A stretch of 64,000 nucleotides of DNA from Branchiostoma floridae (lineage: Eukaryota > Chordata > Leptocardii > Amphioxiformes > Branchiostomatidae): NCBI RefSeq assembly GCF_000003815.2, contig NC_049983.1, positions 9,155,470-9,219,469 on the forward strand, in the 5' to 3' direction. Made by a program: the position numbers and the translations under genes. The stretch's first letter is position 1. Each line of letters begins with the position of its first letter. Below are positions 36,101 through 47,108 of this stretch, piece after piece. The notes under the pieces are model-generated. The model made no database searches. It saw nothing but the letters and a program-made list of their open reading frames with translations, and was not told the origin of the DNA.

Positions 36101-39100
36101 TGTCCTGTAGCGAGTGACAAGTTGAAAAGCTGACAAAGGGAGGCGCTGATGGCTGGTGCTCCCTCCTTAAGGAGTCGGTTGGTTATTCCATCGGGGCCTG
36201 GAGCCTTGTTAGGATGTAATCCTTGCAGCACACCCAGGACTTCTTCCTCTGAGACGTGAATTGTAGAGAGTACTTCATCAGTGAACTTAGGGAGCCTGCT
36301 TGTAAAGTTTGGATGCGTAGCTTCCTTAGTGACTCTGACAAAGACGTCATTAAGGGTTTCTGCCTTATCTTTGTCTTTGTCCAGGACGATGCCATTTACG
36401 GAGAGTGCAGGAATGCCAGATTTACTCTTCCCTGTTGCTTGTTTGAGTACAGACCAGAAGGCTCGGGCGCCATCAGCAGTTTTCAGTCTGTCACTAACGG
36501 TGGAGTAGTACTCAGCCTCCGCTCGGCGTAGGTCTTTCGTTAGGCGGTTCTTGGTTTGAGTATAGTTTCTCCAGTTCTCTGGTGTTGGAGAGGACTTGAA
36601 GGTGTTGTAGAGTTCCGTTTTTTGACTGATTGCCTCCAGTAGTTCGTTCGTAATCCAAGGCTTTCGTGCAGTTACCACCTTTTTTGTTTTGTTTGGGACA
36701 ATGTTTTTGGCAATGTTTAGGAACTTAACCTTCCAGCTATTCCATTTCTCGTCAATTGTAGGACCACACATACAATTGTTCCAGTTGACTTTACCTAGTT
36801 CAGCCCTAAACCTATCAAAGTCTGCACGATTGTAGTACCATACATGCTTCTTAATGTGCTTTGTTGAAACAGAAATGCCAAGCTTACATATAACAGTAGC
36901 ATGATCGGAATTTCCAACAGGTGCTAGAGTAAACATTCGATTGATTCTGGATGGGTCAGACAGTATGATCAAGTCCAGGGTACTTTGCCGCTGCAGAGTG
37001 GAGCGGGTTGGCTGGTGCTGGGACTGGTGCAGACCATATCTCTCGATGATGTCCGCCAGCTGTAGTGCGTGGCTGTCCGTGGACGAGTCCCCCCACTCGG
37101 TGTGGTGGCAGTTAAAGTCCCCAGTAATGACGGTTAATGACGGTTGCATAATTAGCAACCATCTCCGCTGGGTGTCATGCTGTCCGTATTATAAAGCGTC
37201 TGTACAATTATTATCGGAATCTTTCGTCAGTAAATTTACTTTTGCGCACAAGCGACTTTTGACAAGATTGGCCGGTGTTTCCGTAAAGCTTTCCTTCCTA
37301 ATCCCAGCAGAACTGGTCTCCGGGGACAGCCGCCTACCATAATGTAAGACCGATTCGTAGGGCGGGAATCAACATGTCACACTACAAGGGGTCTCCAATT
37401 TCTGGAGGGGTGGCAAAATCACCAACGTCCGGCCGCACCTTTGAGCTTAGGCCGTACTAGAAGTCTAGAATCTACTAGATTATTCAGCGAAGCAAATAGG
37501 ATGTAAAATCTGCTTGTCTCTAGTGTATAGTTATTGTGCATGTGATTTCATTAACCTTTGTAAAATCAACGATATTCCGAAGGCTTCAGAAGTACCACGA
37601 GTGTTATTATACAATGTTGATTGAATGAATAGAGATCGAAAGACATTGTTAACCTACGTAGACGTTCCAACTTTCACATCGTAAACTTTGATAGATTTTC
37701 ATGCTAGCGCTCGTCAAAGGTAGACTGTGTAAATAGCAGGCGAAATCTTGACTTACGGCACAAGTGAATAAACGTTTTTTGAAGAGTTGACACTATATTA
37801 AATGGGGATTGTTGTCGGGGAAATTCCGCTCGTGAGGACATGGATACAACGTCCTTGGGAGGAAGGAGGAAGTCATGCCATGGTGAGTAGAAAAAATTCT
37901 ATGGAACGTTGATATTAATATTTTTCAGTTGTAGTTGTACTTTACTCTCTCTCTCTCTACTCTATACGAAGCATGGACATGGACACCTGACCTAGTTAAA
38001 ACTACGCTTAGTCCACAATTTAGTCTTTGTTCTGTCTGTGCATTTAGTCTAATTGTTACACAACATCGATGGTACATGAAGATACGCCACTGAAGCACAG
38101 ATAAGAAAACAACTTCGTTGGAATTTCACAGGTTTTATCCCCAGGGACTGATAGGCGAGTTTCTAAAGCTTGACTCCCTGCTGACAATAATCACGACAGC
38201 CCGTCCGAACGGTTCAGACGGTTTGGGATTTACTGTGGCGTGTCCAGAGATCCGCCTGGCTCCGACATGTCCGACCAAGAACGTTGACCCAACTAGGGAG
38301 GTTTTATCAAACCCGGGACATTGAGGAAACAACTTCGTTACCTTCGTCATGGATTAAAAATGACCTCCGATCAGTGGTGTATGCGGAAATTGTAAGACGA
38401 TCATAATTACATCGTTATTGATATAATATGCAACGGTGCGTGGTAACATGACTTCCTCCTTGATGCAAAAAGTGAAAATTACGTCGTACCACTGTGTTTT
38501 CACGAAAATGGGCGCTAAACATGTGCATAATACAGCCCTCCAGGAGTCCCAGTAAGTGCGGTAAAAATACATGGATTCTAAGGTTAGCCAGGAGACTGTG
38601 CTATTGATTCTTTCACATCCAACACACTGGGTAACACTACTAAACGATGTAAAACAGTTTCTTACCAGTTCAGTCTTGAACAAGAAGGGATGTTTGTATT
38701 CCAGTCTGTTTGTATTCCACGGAATCTTCGGCAGGTCGGTTGGAACGGCACCAGAAGTTAATTCCACACAATAGGTTGTGTTGCTAGTCCTTTTCCATCT
38801 CTCCATGGCATTTTGATGCATCCTGACCCGAAACGACAACGTACAAACCCCTCACGCGACACCTCTTCCAACTTATCCATGATAGTATGTACATTTAGCC
38901 TTAGTATAAGACTAAAAAGCGGAAAAATACCACAGGACATCAGGAAACTGTTTACTGGTGAATTTTCAATTTGAAATGACCGCGACGCACGCGCAATGCA
39001 GTTATTTAATCACATGTTATCCCCAGGGGCAGACAGGAGTATCTTTCAAACTTGACACCCTGCTGACAATAATCCTGATAGCCGGTCCGAACGTTCAGAA

Positions 39101-42100
39101 CGGTTCGGGAGGCACTGTGGCGTGTCCTGAGATCCGGCTGTCCCTGGCCCGATCCAGGACCTTTCCCTGCCCTATCATATTACGAAGGATGAAGTGTCCA
39201 AATTTCCCATGAACATGCTATCGACCCCCAGATTGTGCGTCACCATCCCCACCCCAGTATATCAGTTTGCGACGCACGGGTAGTGCATAGTCTCTCCTTC
39301 TGTATTATAGACGTGCTGGATGCAGCCATGCATTTCTTGATCTTTCTTGATCCAGTCGTCGCTTCGACTAACATATTTTCGACCTTTACTGTACGTTTGT
39401 GCTCTTCAAGCTAAGTACAGGTCAAAATGATAAAGTAGTGAACCCTTCTAACAACAATATAAGATTAAGAGTGCGGTATCTTAGCATTTATTATTTATGT
39501 AAAATAGAGGCGTTAGATGTTCGGCTAACCGTTACCCGTGCACTGTTTTGGGTACCGTACTCCAGCGTGACACAGCACTGTACTTGTTTTAGTCTGACTT
39601 TCTTCATATAATTTCAAGGGGAATATTACTGGTCAAACTCAACACGTTTTCAGAGAGTCGATTGAAGTCTCGCTGCAAAGTTACCGGTAGTCAGGTCGTC
39701 CAACAGGTGGTCCAACTGGTACTGCTCGCAAAAAAAGTTCCTTTCCGGCCACAGCCTGCGCTTCGACTCCAAACGTTGGTGGAAATTTTGGAAAGTGAGA
39801 AACATTTCAAAGATTGCACTTCACAAATCATGTTAGGTATTGTCCACAAGACTAGGTAATGCCGGACGTCATGAAAGGCATTAAAGATGTTAAATACGTT
39901 TTAAACATCATCTCCCGTATCAATGCACATTTGGACAGAATCGCCGCTTGGTACCATGACAGTCAGTGGAAACGTAGCGCTACTCAATGACAATGTCGTC
40001 CTATTTGTAAAGCGCCAGAGACAATTATTTAATCATAGGGTAGAAAGATTAGTTCTACAGAGAGCAATGGTGGTCTAGATATCTGTAACTTTTCTCCGCC
40101 CGTTTTAACGCCGTGCGAGCATGATCAATCCCGAGGTGTGTGGTGCACCGGTGATCTTAGACTTGTGCTAGGGTGACCTACAATAGTATTGTCGTTTATT
40201 CTTCTTATAGTACTTTGATACACTGCGCTTGGAAGACAACGATTCTATAGGCGTGGGCAATGTAGTTAGCAAATCAAACACGGCAGCAGAGCGGAGAATA
40301 CAGCGTTCGTGTGTTTTAGAAACGAAATACGGAGTGCTGAATTGTAATTCACCATGCCACTGCGTGACTATTCGTATCTGCTGTTACGTGTTTAAGACTT
40401 TTTTCTCATTTATCGCTAGAGAAAAAAGAGACAAACAGGACTAAAAAACATGTTCATTCTTCATGAGAACAGATTTCGTAACAATGACTTATTCATACCT
40501 AAAGATATTCATATGTCTGTTTTGTTTATAATATAGACCTTACGAAAGTCGCTTTACTTTTGTCGTGTCAATAAAGATTTTATATGCTGCATGCACGGCA
40601 TTGGATAGTGTAAGAGATACGATAGAAAGACTGGTGCGTCGAGTGGGTAAACATGTAGGTGTGATCCGCGCACTCAACGCCGCATGGAGGTGATGGACAA
40701 TCCAAACTGCGATATTTTCCTGCAAGTCAGAGCAAGCCGACTTCTTTAGACCGCCCCGGGCGGGACCATAAACAGGCATTTGTCGCAGTTCTCCCAGACG
40801 TATTTTCCCGTCCACAAAACTCGGACAGGGCCTACAACTTGAATTATGTCACAAAAAGTCACGCAATGTAACTGCGACAATTTTGGCATTGTCTGAATCA
40901 CTTGAATTTATCGTAAAATTTCTCCGTTTGTCACATTTCTGCGTATGTTTAGAACTTCTTATTGACGACCAGGGGGCTCAAGAACGTGGTTGAACAACGT
41001 GTTTTGGCTCGCCATACTCAGCTGAATTTCCAAGAAACTTGATATACAGTATATAGAGGGCATCATAGTGGGGAATAGGATTTCAGTTGCAGTTTCTTGC
41101 AACCAATCATGTGGCTCATTATTTGCAGTGAAAATCGACGTATCCGGCTCATTTTGTATAAATCGTAGCGATTGGCTAGCCAGTAAATAGATTGTCCCAC
41201 ACTGTACACATCAGACGGCTGCCGCCAGCATGGCACCATGGCAACAGCCAATGTGTGGTTGGAAAGACAACCAAGGCGCCGCTCACGTGCGCCGCACAGG
41301 CGGGATGTCAATCAACCCGCTGTTTATTTCAGCTGGTGCGGCCTGGAACTGGGATCGCCCGAGCAACGCTGCACAGGCAGAAAAAAACTGCACTGAGTAG
41401 CGGAGCAGATTTTTCAAAGGGTAACTCAACACTGTAAGCTGGAAATTGGAAAATGAACAGCATTTTATAAGTGTATGTAAACTTTACTAGAAGACCCATC
41501 AGTTGGTTTTGCTACTCTCCAGATAGCCGTGCGTGGTGACTATATTAATGAACGAATATGTACAAGAAAATACGTCACCCATTCATTAGTCGCGGCCAAA
41601 ATATTAATATAGAAGAAAAGTTGTAGATTTGAGGGTAGAAAAATATCTCTTTTATTTTCATAGTATTGTTCAGGCGATAGTACAACGTTATTACTATTAG
41701 TGTTCGCCCGCTCTGGCTGTTGCCCCGTAATACTGGACGTAATGTATGCCTCTAACAATGTCTAATAGTCTCACTTGCGGACTTTAGCGCTCTTCTGGTC
41801 GCTGCGTTTAGTGTACGGAAGGGGGCGCTGTCGCACGGCTTCCGACAATTTAGGGACTTAGACAAAATTTGGTCACGCGGCGGCAATTTTTTTCTAAGTG
41901 TTTTACGGCGCCCGAAGCGTCCGGCGGTCCTGAACTGCCGAACGTGCTGAACCACTTAAGAGGGTCTGCATGCTCTTTTCCGTAAGGCGTAGGCAGGCCT
42001 TTTTAATTCCCGTAATTCGTAGGGTAAGCTATTTTATTTCACGTAATTCGTAGTGAGGATGGAAAATTTACCGTAAAGCGTAGCCAGTGTATTTCACGTA

Positions 42101-45100
42101 AGGCGTAATCTAGCCTAAAAATTTCACGTAAAGCGTAATTAAGCCTAAAAATTACCCGTAAATCGTAGCCTGGCCTCCCAAATTTCGTAAGTCGAAACGT
42201 AGTTTACCAGTAAATTCAGTCCTTCAAAACACAGGAAATTGCGTTTCAGAGGATCAAGATTTCAAAATTTCGCCGGACCTCACTTGCGACTCCTTTCACC
42301 TTCGGTCATCGACATGGTAAAAATATGGTATATACTGTAAATGCAGAAACTTTCGCGGTGGATTAATGTTCGCGGTTTTCGCGGCGGCCGCTTCCCCGCG
42401 AATTTAAAACCACCGCGAACATTTTTCCATAACAGTAAGAGATTACAGTGCATGGCGCTACCGCGAAATTGAATCCACCGCGAAAAGTCCATTTTCCCGC
42501 AACCGCGAAATTAAATCCCCGCGAACTTAAATGCATTTACAGTACCCTCAAAAATCTTCTTTTTTTTGCAAATAGAAATGTCATTGAAGTTAGCTTAGTC
42601 TGCCAGCAAAATTTGCCCATCAGAATGCAGGAAATATCATTTTAGAGGGTCAAGATTTCAAAATTTCCATGGTCCTCCTTGTGCCGCCTCGCGCCTTTGG
42701 AACTCGAAATTCTGAAAATATGTTGGGGATGTGTGTTAACCTCAAAGATCTGTTTTGCTAATAGAAATTTGCCCATCAAAATGCACAAAATATCGTTTTA
42801 TAGAGGGTCAAGATTTCAAAATTTAGCCGGATCTCCTTTGCCACTCTATTCACCTTCGGTCATCGACTTCGTAAAAATATGTATCATGGCTGGGGGATGT
42901 GACGTGTCAACCTCAAACACATTTTTTACTGATAGAAATGTAATTTCACTTAGTTTTTTATAATAGCCAAAAAAACTGGCGTTTCAGGGGGGCAGGATTT
43001 CAAAATTTTCCTGGACTTTCTTTCGGCGCTCGACGTGGCAAAAAGAAGTTGGCTGGCGTCACCCTCATAAGCTTACGCTGAACCCCTGGGACTCTTTAAT
43101 TAGATATGCCATTTAACTTAGCTTTGTTTGCCAGCGAAAATTTCCATTCAAAATGCAGGGAATAGTGTTTCAGACAGTCAAAATTTCAATCTTTCTTGCG
43201 GAGCACGCCCCCGCCTCTGTCGAGTGTTGCCAGCCTTCCAGAATTTAGCGTAAACCGTTGTCAGCCTGTCTGAATTTAGCGTAAAACGTTGCCTGCCTTC
43301 GTGAATTTAACATAAAGCGTTGTCGACCGTTCCGAATTTAGCGTAAAGCGTTGTCAGGACCCCCCATGCAGACCCTCACTTAATGACGGTTCACCGCCCG
43401 GCGTGCGGACGGGCAGCCTCGCGGGGCGGACGCCTTTCACGTTGGCGGACGAGGTGGACTGCCCTCGGACCGGTTCGAACCGCCCGGTGCGAGTTGATTT
43501 TCACACAGGTTACCTGTGTAACTGTAACAGATTCATAGGGTTGGTGCCTTTCTCCATTTCTGTAGTTCTTGGGCCACACATTTGTGCAAGGCACTATAGC
43601 AGCCTAGGGGGCTCAGTCATTAAACTTTTCCTCATTAGTACTGAGTGCTAAACAGAGAAAGCAGTTTGTACCATTTGTTGAGTCTATGGTATGATCCTGT
43701 CGCAGTGCTGGTTACAAAGCGAGCGCTCGACCACACTCGAGATACTGCACTGGTCAGGGAAAGCTGCTAAATTTATCAAACACAGTATTGAATGGATTTA
43801 CATGTACAGCATGTAATGGCTTACATTTAATTTATGTTTGGCATTTACGGATAGCATTGTTGTTGATTCATCCTAATTATCCTATCCATCCCTTTACCAT
43901 TATATAGAAAAGCTTTATCATGCTTTTCTTTATACTAGTAGAAATTATAAATCAAGCAATGTGTACAACTTAGCTGCTGCATCATACGTATACTAATATT
44001 GTTGTTTTTTCTGCCTTATAAATGCATACCAGGTCCCAGGATGCAGTGGAACAGGCCTGTACAAAGCATTCTCAGAGCATGTGTTACATCGACTGAACAT
44101 CACACAGCAAGGGCCGCTGGTAAGGCTTTCCTATGGATCCTAAAAAAGCTAAAGTTGCCCATTCATCAGAACATCTCCTTGATCAGAAGATACATCAGGC
44201 CTTGTGCCCATCTCCACTTCATAGCCATGGGCCACACATAGATGCAAGCACTACAGCAGGGGCTAGTACACTGGTAGTGTAGTGTGTTTAGCTTCTATAC
44301 TCTTCCTCTTACCAGAGAAAAAAGTATGTACCATTTTTTAGTCTTTGGTATGACCCAGCTACAAGTACAACATCCAGTCTTCCTTGGTGGTCTCCTATCC
44401 AAGTACTGACCCGACTGCACATTGCTTAACTTCCGAGATTGAAGGATCGGGTGTATCACTGCGCCATGGCCGTAGCCTTCCTATAGTTCCTTAAACCCCA
44501 GTAAATTGTCATCTTTTATTAAGATGGAAAAATGAGCATGTTATATTTAAAAAAAATAACTATCTCTACATTTGTTGTATGTTCCAAAAGGATAAGGTAC
44601 GAGTGACTCTCCTGAGCAGGTCAACAAAGTGGAGAAGGATCCTCAATGAAGAAGAGGTAAGAAAACTCTTCGAAATTTGAATCTGTATCCATATAGTCAA
44701 TATATTACTGCCCTTTGCTTTAACACACCAGCAAAGATCTTGCTTACTGGCTAAATATACTGCACTATATTCATATATATCCTACTGTAGCTCTTGTGGT
44801 ATCCCCAACTTTGAAAGTGTTGTGTTGTATTGTGTAATGCGTTGTGTTGTGTGAGATTATGAAAAAAAGACACTGTCATGAAATTTACTATAATCTTACT
44901 CCTATAGAATAATGTATTTTGAAGACCATGAGCACAACATTAGACCTTGTAAAAACTGATGCATTTCTGTATACGCTATACAGTAGAAGCCAGAAGCACA
45001 ACGGATTAACGCACACTTCTGATAATTGCATGGAATCCCCAAATCCCAACCTGGTGCGGTCCAGCCGGTTTAACTTTGTATTGTTGCACCACTTGGATAA

Positions 45101-47108
45101 TTTCACGAAATATGCTGGCAAATGGGGCATGCAATTAAACGATTTCTACTGTACTTGATATTTTGTGCTTTGTTTCCTGTTTATCCACAGCTGCTGAGTG
45201 CAATGAAGTCTGAAAGCAGACTGGAAGTGAGGAGAGTGGACTACAACTGGAAGTATGTGATGGCTGATTGTCACTCTTTTTCATGTAGGGCATCCCTCTG
45301 TAAACTATGAATTCATCTGCCACAGAAAAGTGTTGTATTTTGTATTATGTGTGGGGTGCGGTTACTCTTGTAGACTGGTATTGTCAGATGCTGTTTATAA
45401 CTGAGTTTATCACTGTCTTCCCTTGTGGTGGTGGTTCCTGCAATTCTGATGAAAACAGAAAGATGTCCTTCCCAGAACAACTTAAGGTATGAATTTGCTC
45501 CAATGAAATGCCTCTTCCTTTTCCTTGAAATAATGGAAAATAGCCCAGTAACAACAATGTTTCTTCCTCTCTGAATACTAGATACATTTGATGTAGCATT
45601 CTCTACCATCATTGTGCATTGGATAGTATGGCTATCTAATACAAGAGCTTGTGATTTGGTTTTTGTTTGCATGGTGAATATATAGGAGAACAATTGATCA
45701 TAATGGTTTACCTGTTGTCACTATTACAATCTATAGTTTATGATAAATAAGCTAACCCATATTATGCATGCCACCAGCTTTCTAACATCACATGTGCGTG
45801 TACAATGTAGGTAACCCAGAACTCAGACCTGCTGATAGGCATGCACGGAGCTGGACTCACCCATTCACTGTTCTTGCCAGACTGGGGCGTGTTGTTTGAG
45901 CTGTAAGTCACTTACTCATTGTGTCTTGTTGGTCGGATGGTTAAAAAATAAAGATGTTAACCAACACAAATAGATGTAACAATAAATTTGCACTATTTGC
46001 AGTTACTTCTAGTAAAGAATGTTTAACATGTAAATATCATATTGCAAACTGAAAAATACAGTGTACTGAGCAACTCTCATACTCCTCATTTTGAAAGGTT
46101 TTGAACTTTAGATTTTTAGGACAAACATTTTGAAAGTGGAATATGCTCTTGTACGACTTGAGACTCAAACTTTGAAAATCCATTCATTTTGTGTTACGCA
46201 CGTATCTAAAGCATACGACAATGTGTTTTCTAGTTACAACTGTGAGGATCCTCGCTGTTACAAAGATCTGGCCCGCCTGCGTGGGGTGAAATATTACACA
46301 TGGGAGAAACAGGAGAAAATCACACAGACGGAAAAGGTGCGGAACTACATCTCCTACTGGACAGTTGGCAGCTAATTTTGTGTGTGTTTTAGCCTTCATT
46401 TACTTGTAGCTAAGTTACTAGTGTTACAATGTGGTCTGTATGGCTTCATACACGTGTGTAAGTGTAATCAAGGAGGTAAAAATCCGTCCTATTCAGCTAT
46501 TTCATAAAATGCTTGCAGCTGCTTGGAGTAACAATTATAATTGTTATGTTAGATCTAATTAGGTTGTTAAGCTTTATTCTATACCTCTATTTTGTACTTT
46601 GTGCAATAGTTGTTGCCATACATTGTATCATGTAAAATTATTGTGCAGTGAAGTTCTTCTTATAATTAAAATCTTTCCCACACATTTTTTGTTGTATAGG
46701 GCTGGTGCCCAACTCCATTGTTATAGCCCTTGGGCCACTCAGGCCACTACAGTAGTAAACTGGTAGCTAAGTGGAGTGTATTCAACTCCCATACTCTAAT
46801 TCATAAAATTAATGCTTTTTGAACCTCTGACCCTTTAAATGCAAAGCCATGTTCCCCACCCCTACACCATTGCCATTCAAGAGAGCTACAGTTTGTGCAT
46901 TTATAAAACAATTGTTTTTCTTTCTCTTATTTTCCAGGGATCCCATCCAAGTGTCGGGGAACATGCCAAGTTCGTGAACTACGGGTTCGACCCTGCCGAG
47001 TTCATGAGAATTGTGCAGAATGCTGCTGACTACATCCAGGGCCATCCCCAGTTTGTAGCCAAACAAAACAAGATGAACGGAAGTGGGGATCGCCACACTG
47101 AGTTGTAA
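27192..47108 (+). CDS. EOGT: EGF domain-specific O-linked N-acetylglucosamine transferase
   Basis: ER-lumen enzyme that adds O-GlcNAc from UDP-GlcNAc to Ser/Thr in folded EGF repeats, for example of Notch. Sixteen coding exons: 27192-27365, 28043-28140, 28986-29100, 29737-29837, 30216-30320, 30611-30717, 31287-31390, 32637-32729, 32875-32946, 44033-44119, 44591-44656, 45191-45252, 45459-45486 (28-bp micro-exon), 45811-45902, 46234-46336, 46938-47108. All have GT-AG borders and consistent phases; 1578 bases give 525 residues (human 527). A signal peptide ([16 protein letters not shown]) opens the protein. Recognisable blocks: [116 protein letters not shown]. It ends HTEL, a KDEL-type retention signal. 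The Trp and Arg that I recall as Adams-Oliver disease sites are conserved ([19 protein letters not shown]). An upstream in-frame ATG at 27174 is less likely. Confidence 0.97.
27776..27830. repeat. Short near-perfect hairpin in EOGT intron 1
   Basis: AACATGCTGGTAG pairs with CTACCAGCATGTT, and inside these GTACCATC pairs with GATGGTAC, leaving small internal loops. Total about 55 nt. It could be a minimal MITE, a regulatory palindrome or a very short hairpin RNA; the sequence alone cannot decide. Confidence 0.55.
28666..28898. mobile_element. MULE-like MITE, 233 bp, exact 9-bp target duplication
   Basis: Termini TACTCTCCAAG and CTTGGAGAGTA, then AGGTTAGACTCCGGCTG facing CAGCCGGAGCCTAACCT. GCTATATGG is duplicated exactly at 28657-28665 and 28899-28907. 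In EOGT intron 2, 87 bases before exon 3. Confidence 0.85.
30005..30116. mobile_element. Palindromic MITE, ATCCAGGTAATAAGA family (copy 3)
   Basis: Short form: arms TGCCAAAAAGCAAT and ATTGCTTTTTGGCA face each other, followed by the complement of the GACATCCAGGTAATAAGA lead and GTCGACG. In EOGT intron 4. Confidence 0.55.
30817..31195. mobile_element. Two further ATCCAGG-family pieces (copies 4 and 5)
   Basis: 30817-30851 is an isolated lead fragment (AATGAAGGTAACATCCAGG). 31105-31195 is a compact copy whose arms GTACACCAAAAAA-like and TTTTTTGGTGTAC face each other around a lead identical over 20 bases to other copies (GTTAGACATCCAGGTAATAA). Both in EOGT intron 6, between exons 6 and 7. Confidence 0.5.
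31416..31767. mobile_element. hAT-type MITE in EOGT intron 7
   Basis: Termini CAGGGCTCTAGCCAGC and GCTGGCTAAAGCCCTG, with ATTGTACC duplicated exactly at 31408-31415 and 31768-31775. Starts 26 bases after the exon 7 donor. Interior has several TTGACGG/CCGTCAA repeats and no coding content. Confidence 0.88.
32362..32489. repeat. Two-copy tandem repeat, 64-bp unit
   Basis: The unit beginning CAATTCCCTACTGGCTCTCT and containing GGGATGGCTGCAGTA occurs twice back to back with only a few differences. In EOGT intron 7. Confidence 0.85.
33000..33530. repeat. GC-rich block of short palindromes
   Basis: About 500 bases dominated by CCGAAC/GTTCGG, TCGGACC/GGTCCGA and similar self-complementary words, for example GTCCGGGACTGGTCCCGGAC. 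The open frames on both strands here are a by-product of composition. Related wording recurs at 38195-38215, 39085-39110 and 43395-43500. Confidence 0.6.
33531..34461. other. EOGT intron 9 sequence, nothing recognised
   Basis: No coding frame with family resemblance and no bounded repeat. Some open frames exist on both strands but without splice logic. Confidence 0.35.
34462..37160 (-). mobile_element. 5'-truncated LINE (CR1/Jockey-like) with 812-codon open frame
   Basis: A single minus-strand frame at 37158-34720 encodes the back half of an APE endonuclease ([11 protein letters not shown], then NSDHATV with the catalytic SDH) followed by a full reverse transcriptase: [62 protein letters not shown], and the catalytic box FADDTSL. 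A C-terminal domain follows ([23 protein letters not shown]). The front of the endonuclease is missing. Just inside the breakpoint there is a 10-base tandem duplication (ACCGTCATTA, twice at 37126-37146). The 3' end runs into a (GAAA)n tail at about 34466-34486 on the minus strand. CR1/Jockey grouping is inferred from motif style. The open frame is undamaged, so the insertion is young, but it cannot be autonomous without its 5' part. Confidence 0.93.
37161..41950. other. EOGT intron 9 sequence with dispersed repeats, no gene recognised
   Basis: The longest open frame (38839-38354, minus) has no recognisable domain or splice context. 38125-38290 and 39010-39170 are homologous to each other: both carry ATCCCCAGG, then CTGCTGACAATAATC and GTGGCGTGTCC. 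They form a direct repeat pair about 0.88 kb apart. Nothing else assignable. Confidence 0.4.
38125..39170 (+). repeat. Direct repeat pair, about 165 bp each
   Basis: Copies at 38125-38290 and 39010-39170 share ACCCTGCTGACAATAATC-like, CCGGTCCGAACG-like and ACTGTGGCGTGTCC-like blocks in the same order with scattered differences. Probably two members of one dispersed element related in wording to the GC-rich ends of intron 9. Confidence 0.6.
41961..43376. mobile_element. 1.4-kb non-autonomous element with internal tandem units
   Basis: Termini AGGGTCTGCATG and CATGCAGACCCT. Flanks CACTTAAG (41953-41960) and CACTTAAT (43377-43384) agree at seven of eight bases, suggesting an 8-bp target duplication (hAT-like). 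The left subterminal part is a degenerate array of CGTAAAGCGTA words (41980-42200) and the right part is four copies of about 33 bp with TTTAGCGTAAAGCGTTGTC (43245-43355). The centre holds five units of about 160-200 bp, each with AAAATGCAGGAAATAT-like and AGGGTCAAGATTTCAAAATT. Confidence 0.7.
42335..42542. mobile_element. TA-flanked MITE nested in the 1.4-kb element
   Basis: CTGTAAATGCA at the left faces TGCATTTACAG at the right, with TA on each side. The interior is a set of CGCGGTGGATT/AATCCACCGCG and TTCGCGG/CCGCGAA stems. The TA target fits Tc1/mariner-type elements. This is the innermost layer of the nest. Confidence 0.75.
43514..43770 (-). mobile_element. SINE copy in EOGT intron 9
   Basis: Minus-strand copy of the family seen at 10383 and 57745: GTGCCTTTCTCCATTTCTGTAG, TTGGGCCACACATTTGTGCA and a decayed tRNA-like head near 43700-43768. 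Starts immediately after the GC-rich block that ends about 43512. Confidence 0.6.
44190..44478 (-). mobile_element. SINE with a 5S rRNA-derived head
   Basis: 44366-44478 read on the minus strand aligns with eukaryotic 5S rRNA: GGCCATGGCGCAGTGATACA at the start, then CCCGATCCTTCAATCTCGGA, GTTAAGCAATGTGCAGTCGG and AGTACTTGGATAGGAGACCA, corresponding to the 5S internal control region and its 3' part. Directly attached is the body shared with the tRNA-headed family (GTATGTACCATTTTTTAGTC..., CCATGGGCCACACATAGATG). It is therefore a 5S-headed SINE (SINE3 type) rather than a 5S gene. Confidence 0.8.
44981..45151. mobile_element. pogo-like MITE (TA target)
   Basis: Termini CAGTAGAAGCC and GATTTCTACTG with TA on both sides, same layout as 26937-27103 including GATAATT...CA repeats. 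It ends 39 bases before EOGT exon 12. Confidence 0.75.
46690..46865 (-). mobile_element. SINE copy, partial
   Basis: Minus-strand body of the same SINE family (GCTGGTGCCCAACTCCATTG, CCCTTGGGCCACTCAGGCC, GTATTCAACTCCCATACTC) with only a decayed head. In the last EOGT intron. Provides one of the empty sites for the insertion at 10500-11011. Confidence 0.6.

Larger units (their letters stand above)
32989..43512. mobile_element. Possible outer element with 13-bp inverted ends filling EOGT intron 9
   Basis: CCTGTGTGAAAAT at 32989 faces ATTTTCACACAGG ending at about 43512. Both ends continue into unusually GC-rich sequence built from short palindromes (GTCCGAAC, GGTTCGAAC, GGACTAGTCC), unlike the rest of the window. 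The interval contains the LINE at 34462-37160 and the nested element at 41961-43376. No target duplication is clear and no transposase is recognised, so the two ends could instead belong to two separate copies of a smaller GC-rich element in opposite orientation. Confidence 0.35.

Noticed and set aside
38354-38839. 161-codon minus-strand frame in EOGT intron 9
   Set aside because: No domain recognised, no splice support, isolated within repeat-rich intron; insufficient for a gene call.
44366-44478. 5S rRNA gene
   Set aside because: The similarity is clear but diverged, internal bases are changed, and it is fused to a SINE body.
46337-46375. Short alternative EOGT C-terminus by reading past the exon 15 donor
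   Set aside because: A strong donor is used in the model and the last exon restores the conserved end and the HTEL signal; the read-through has no support.
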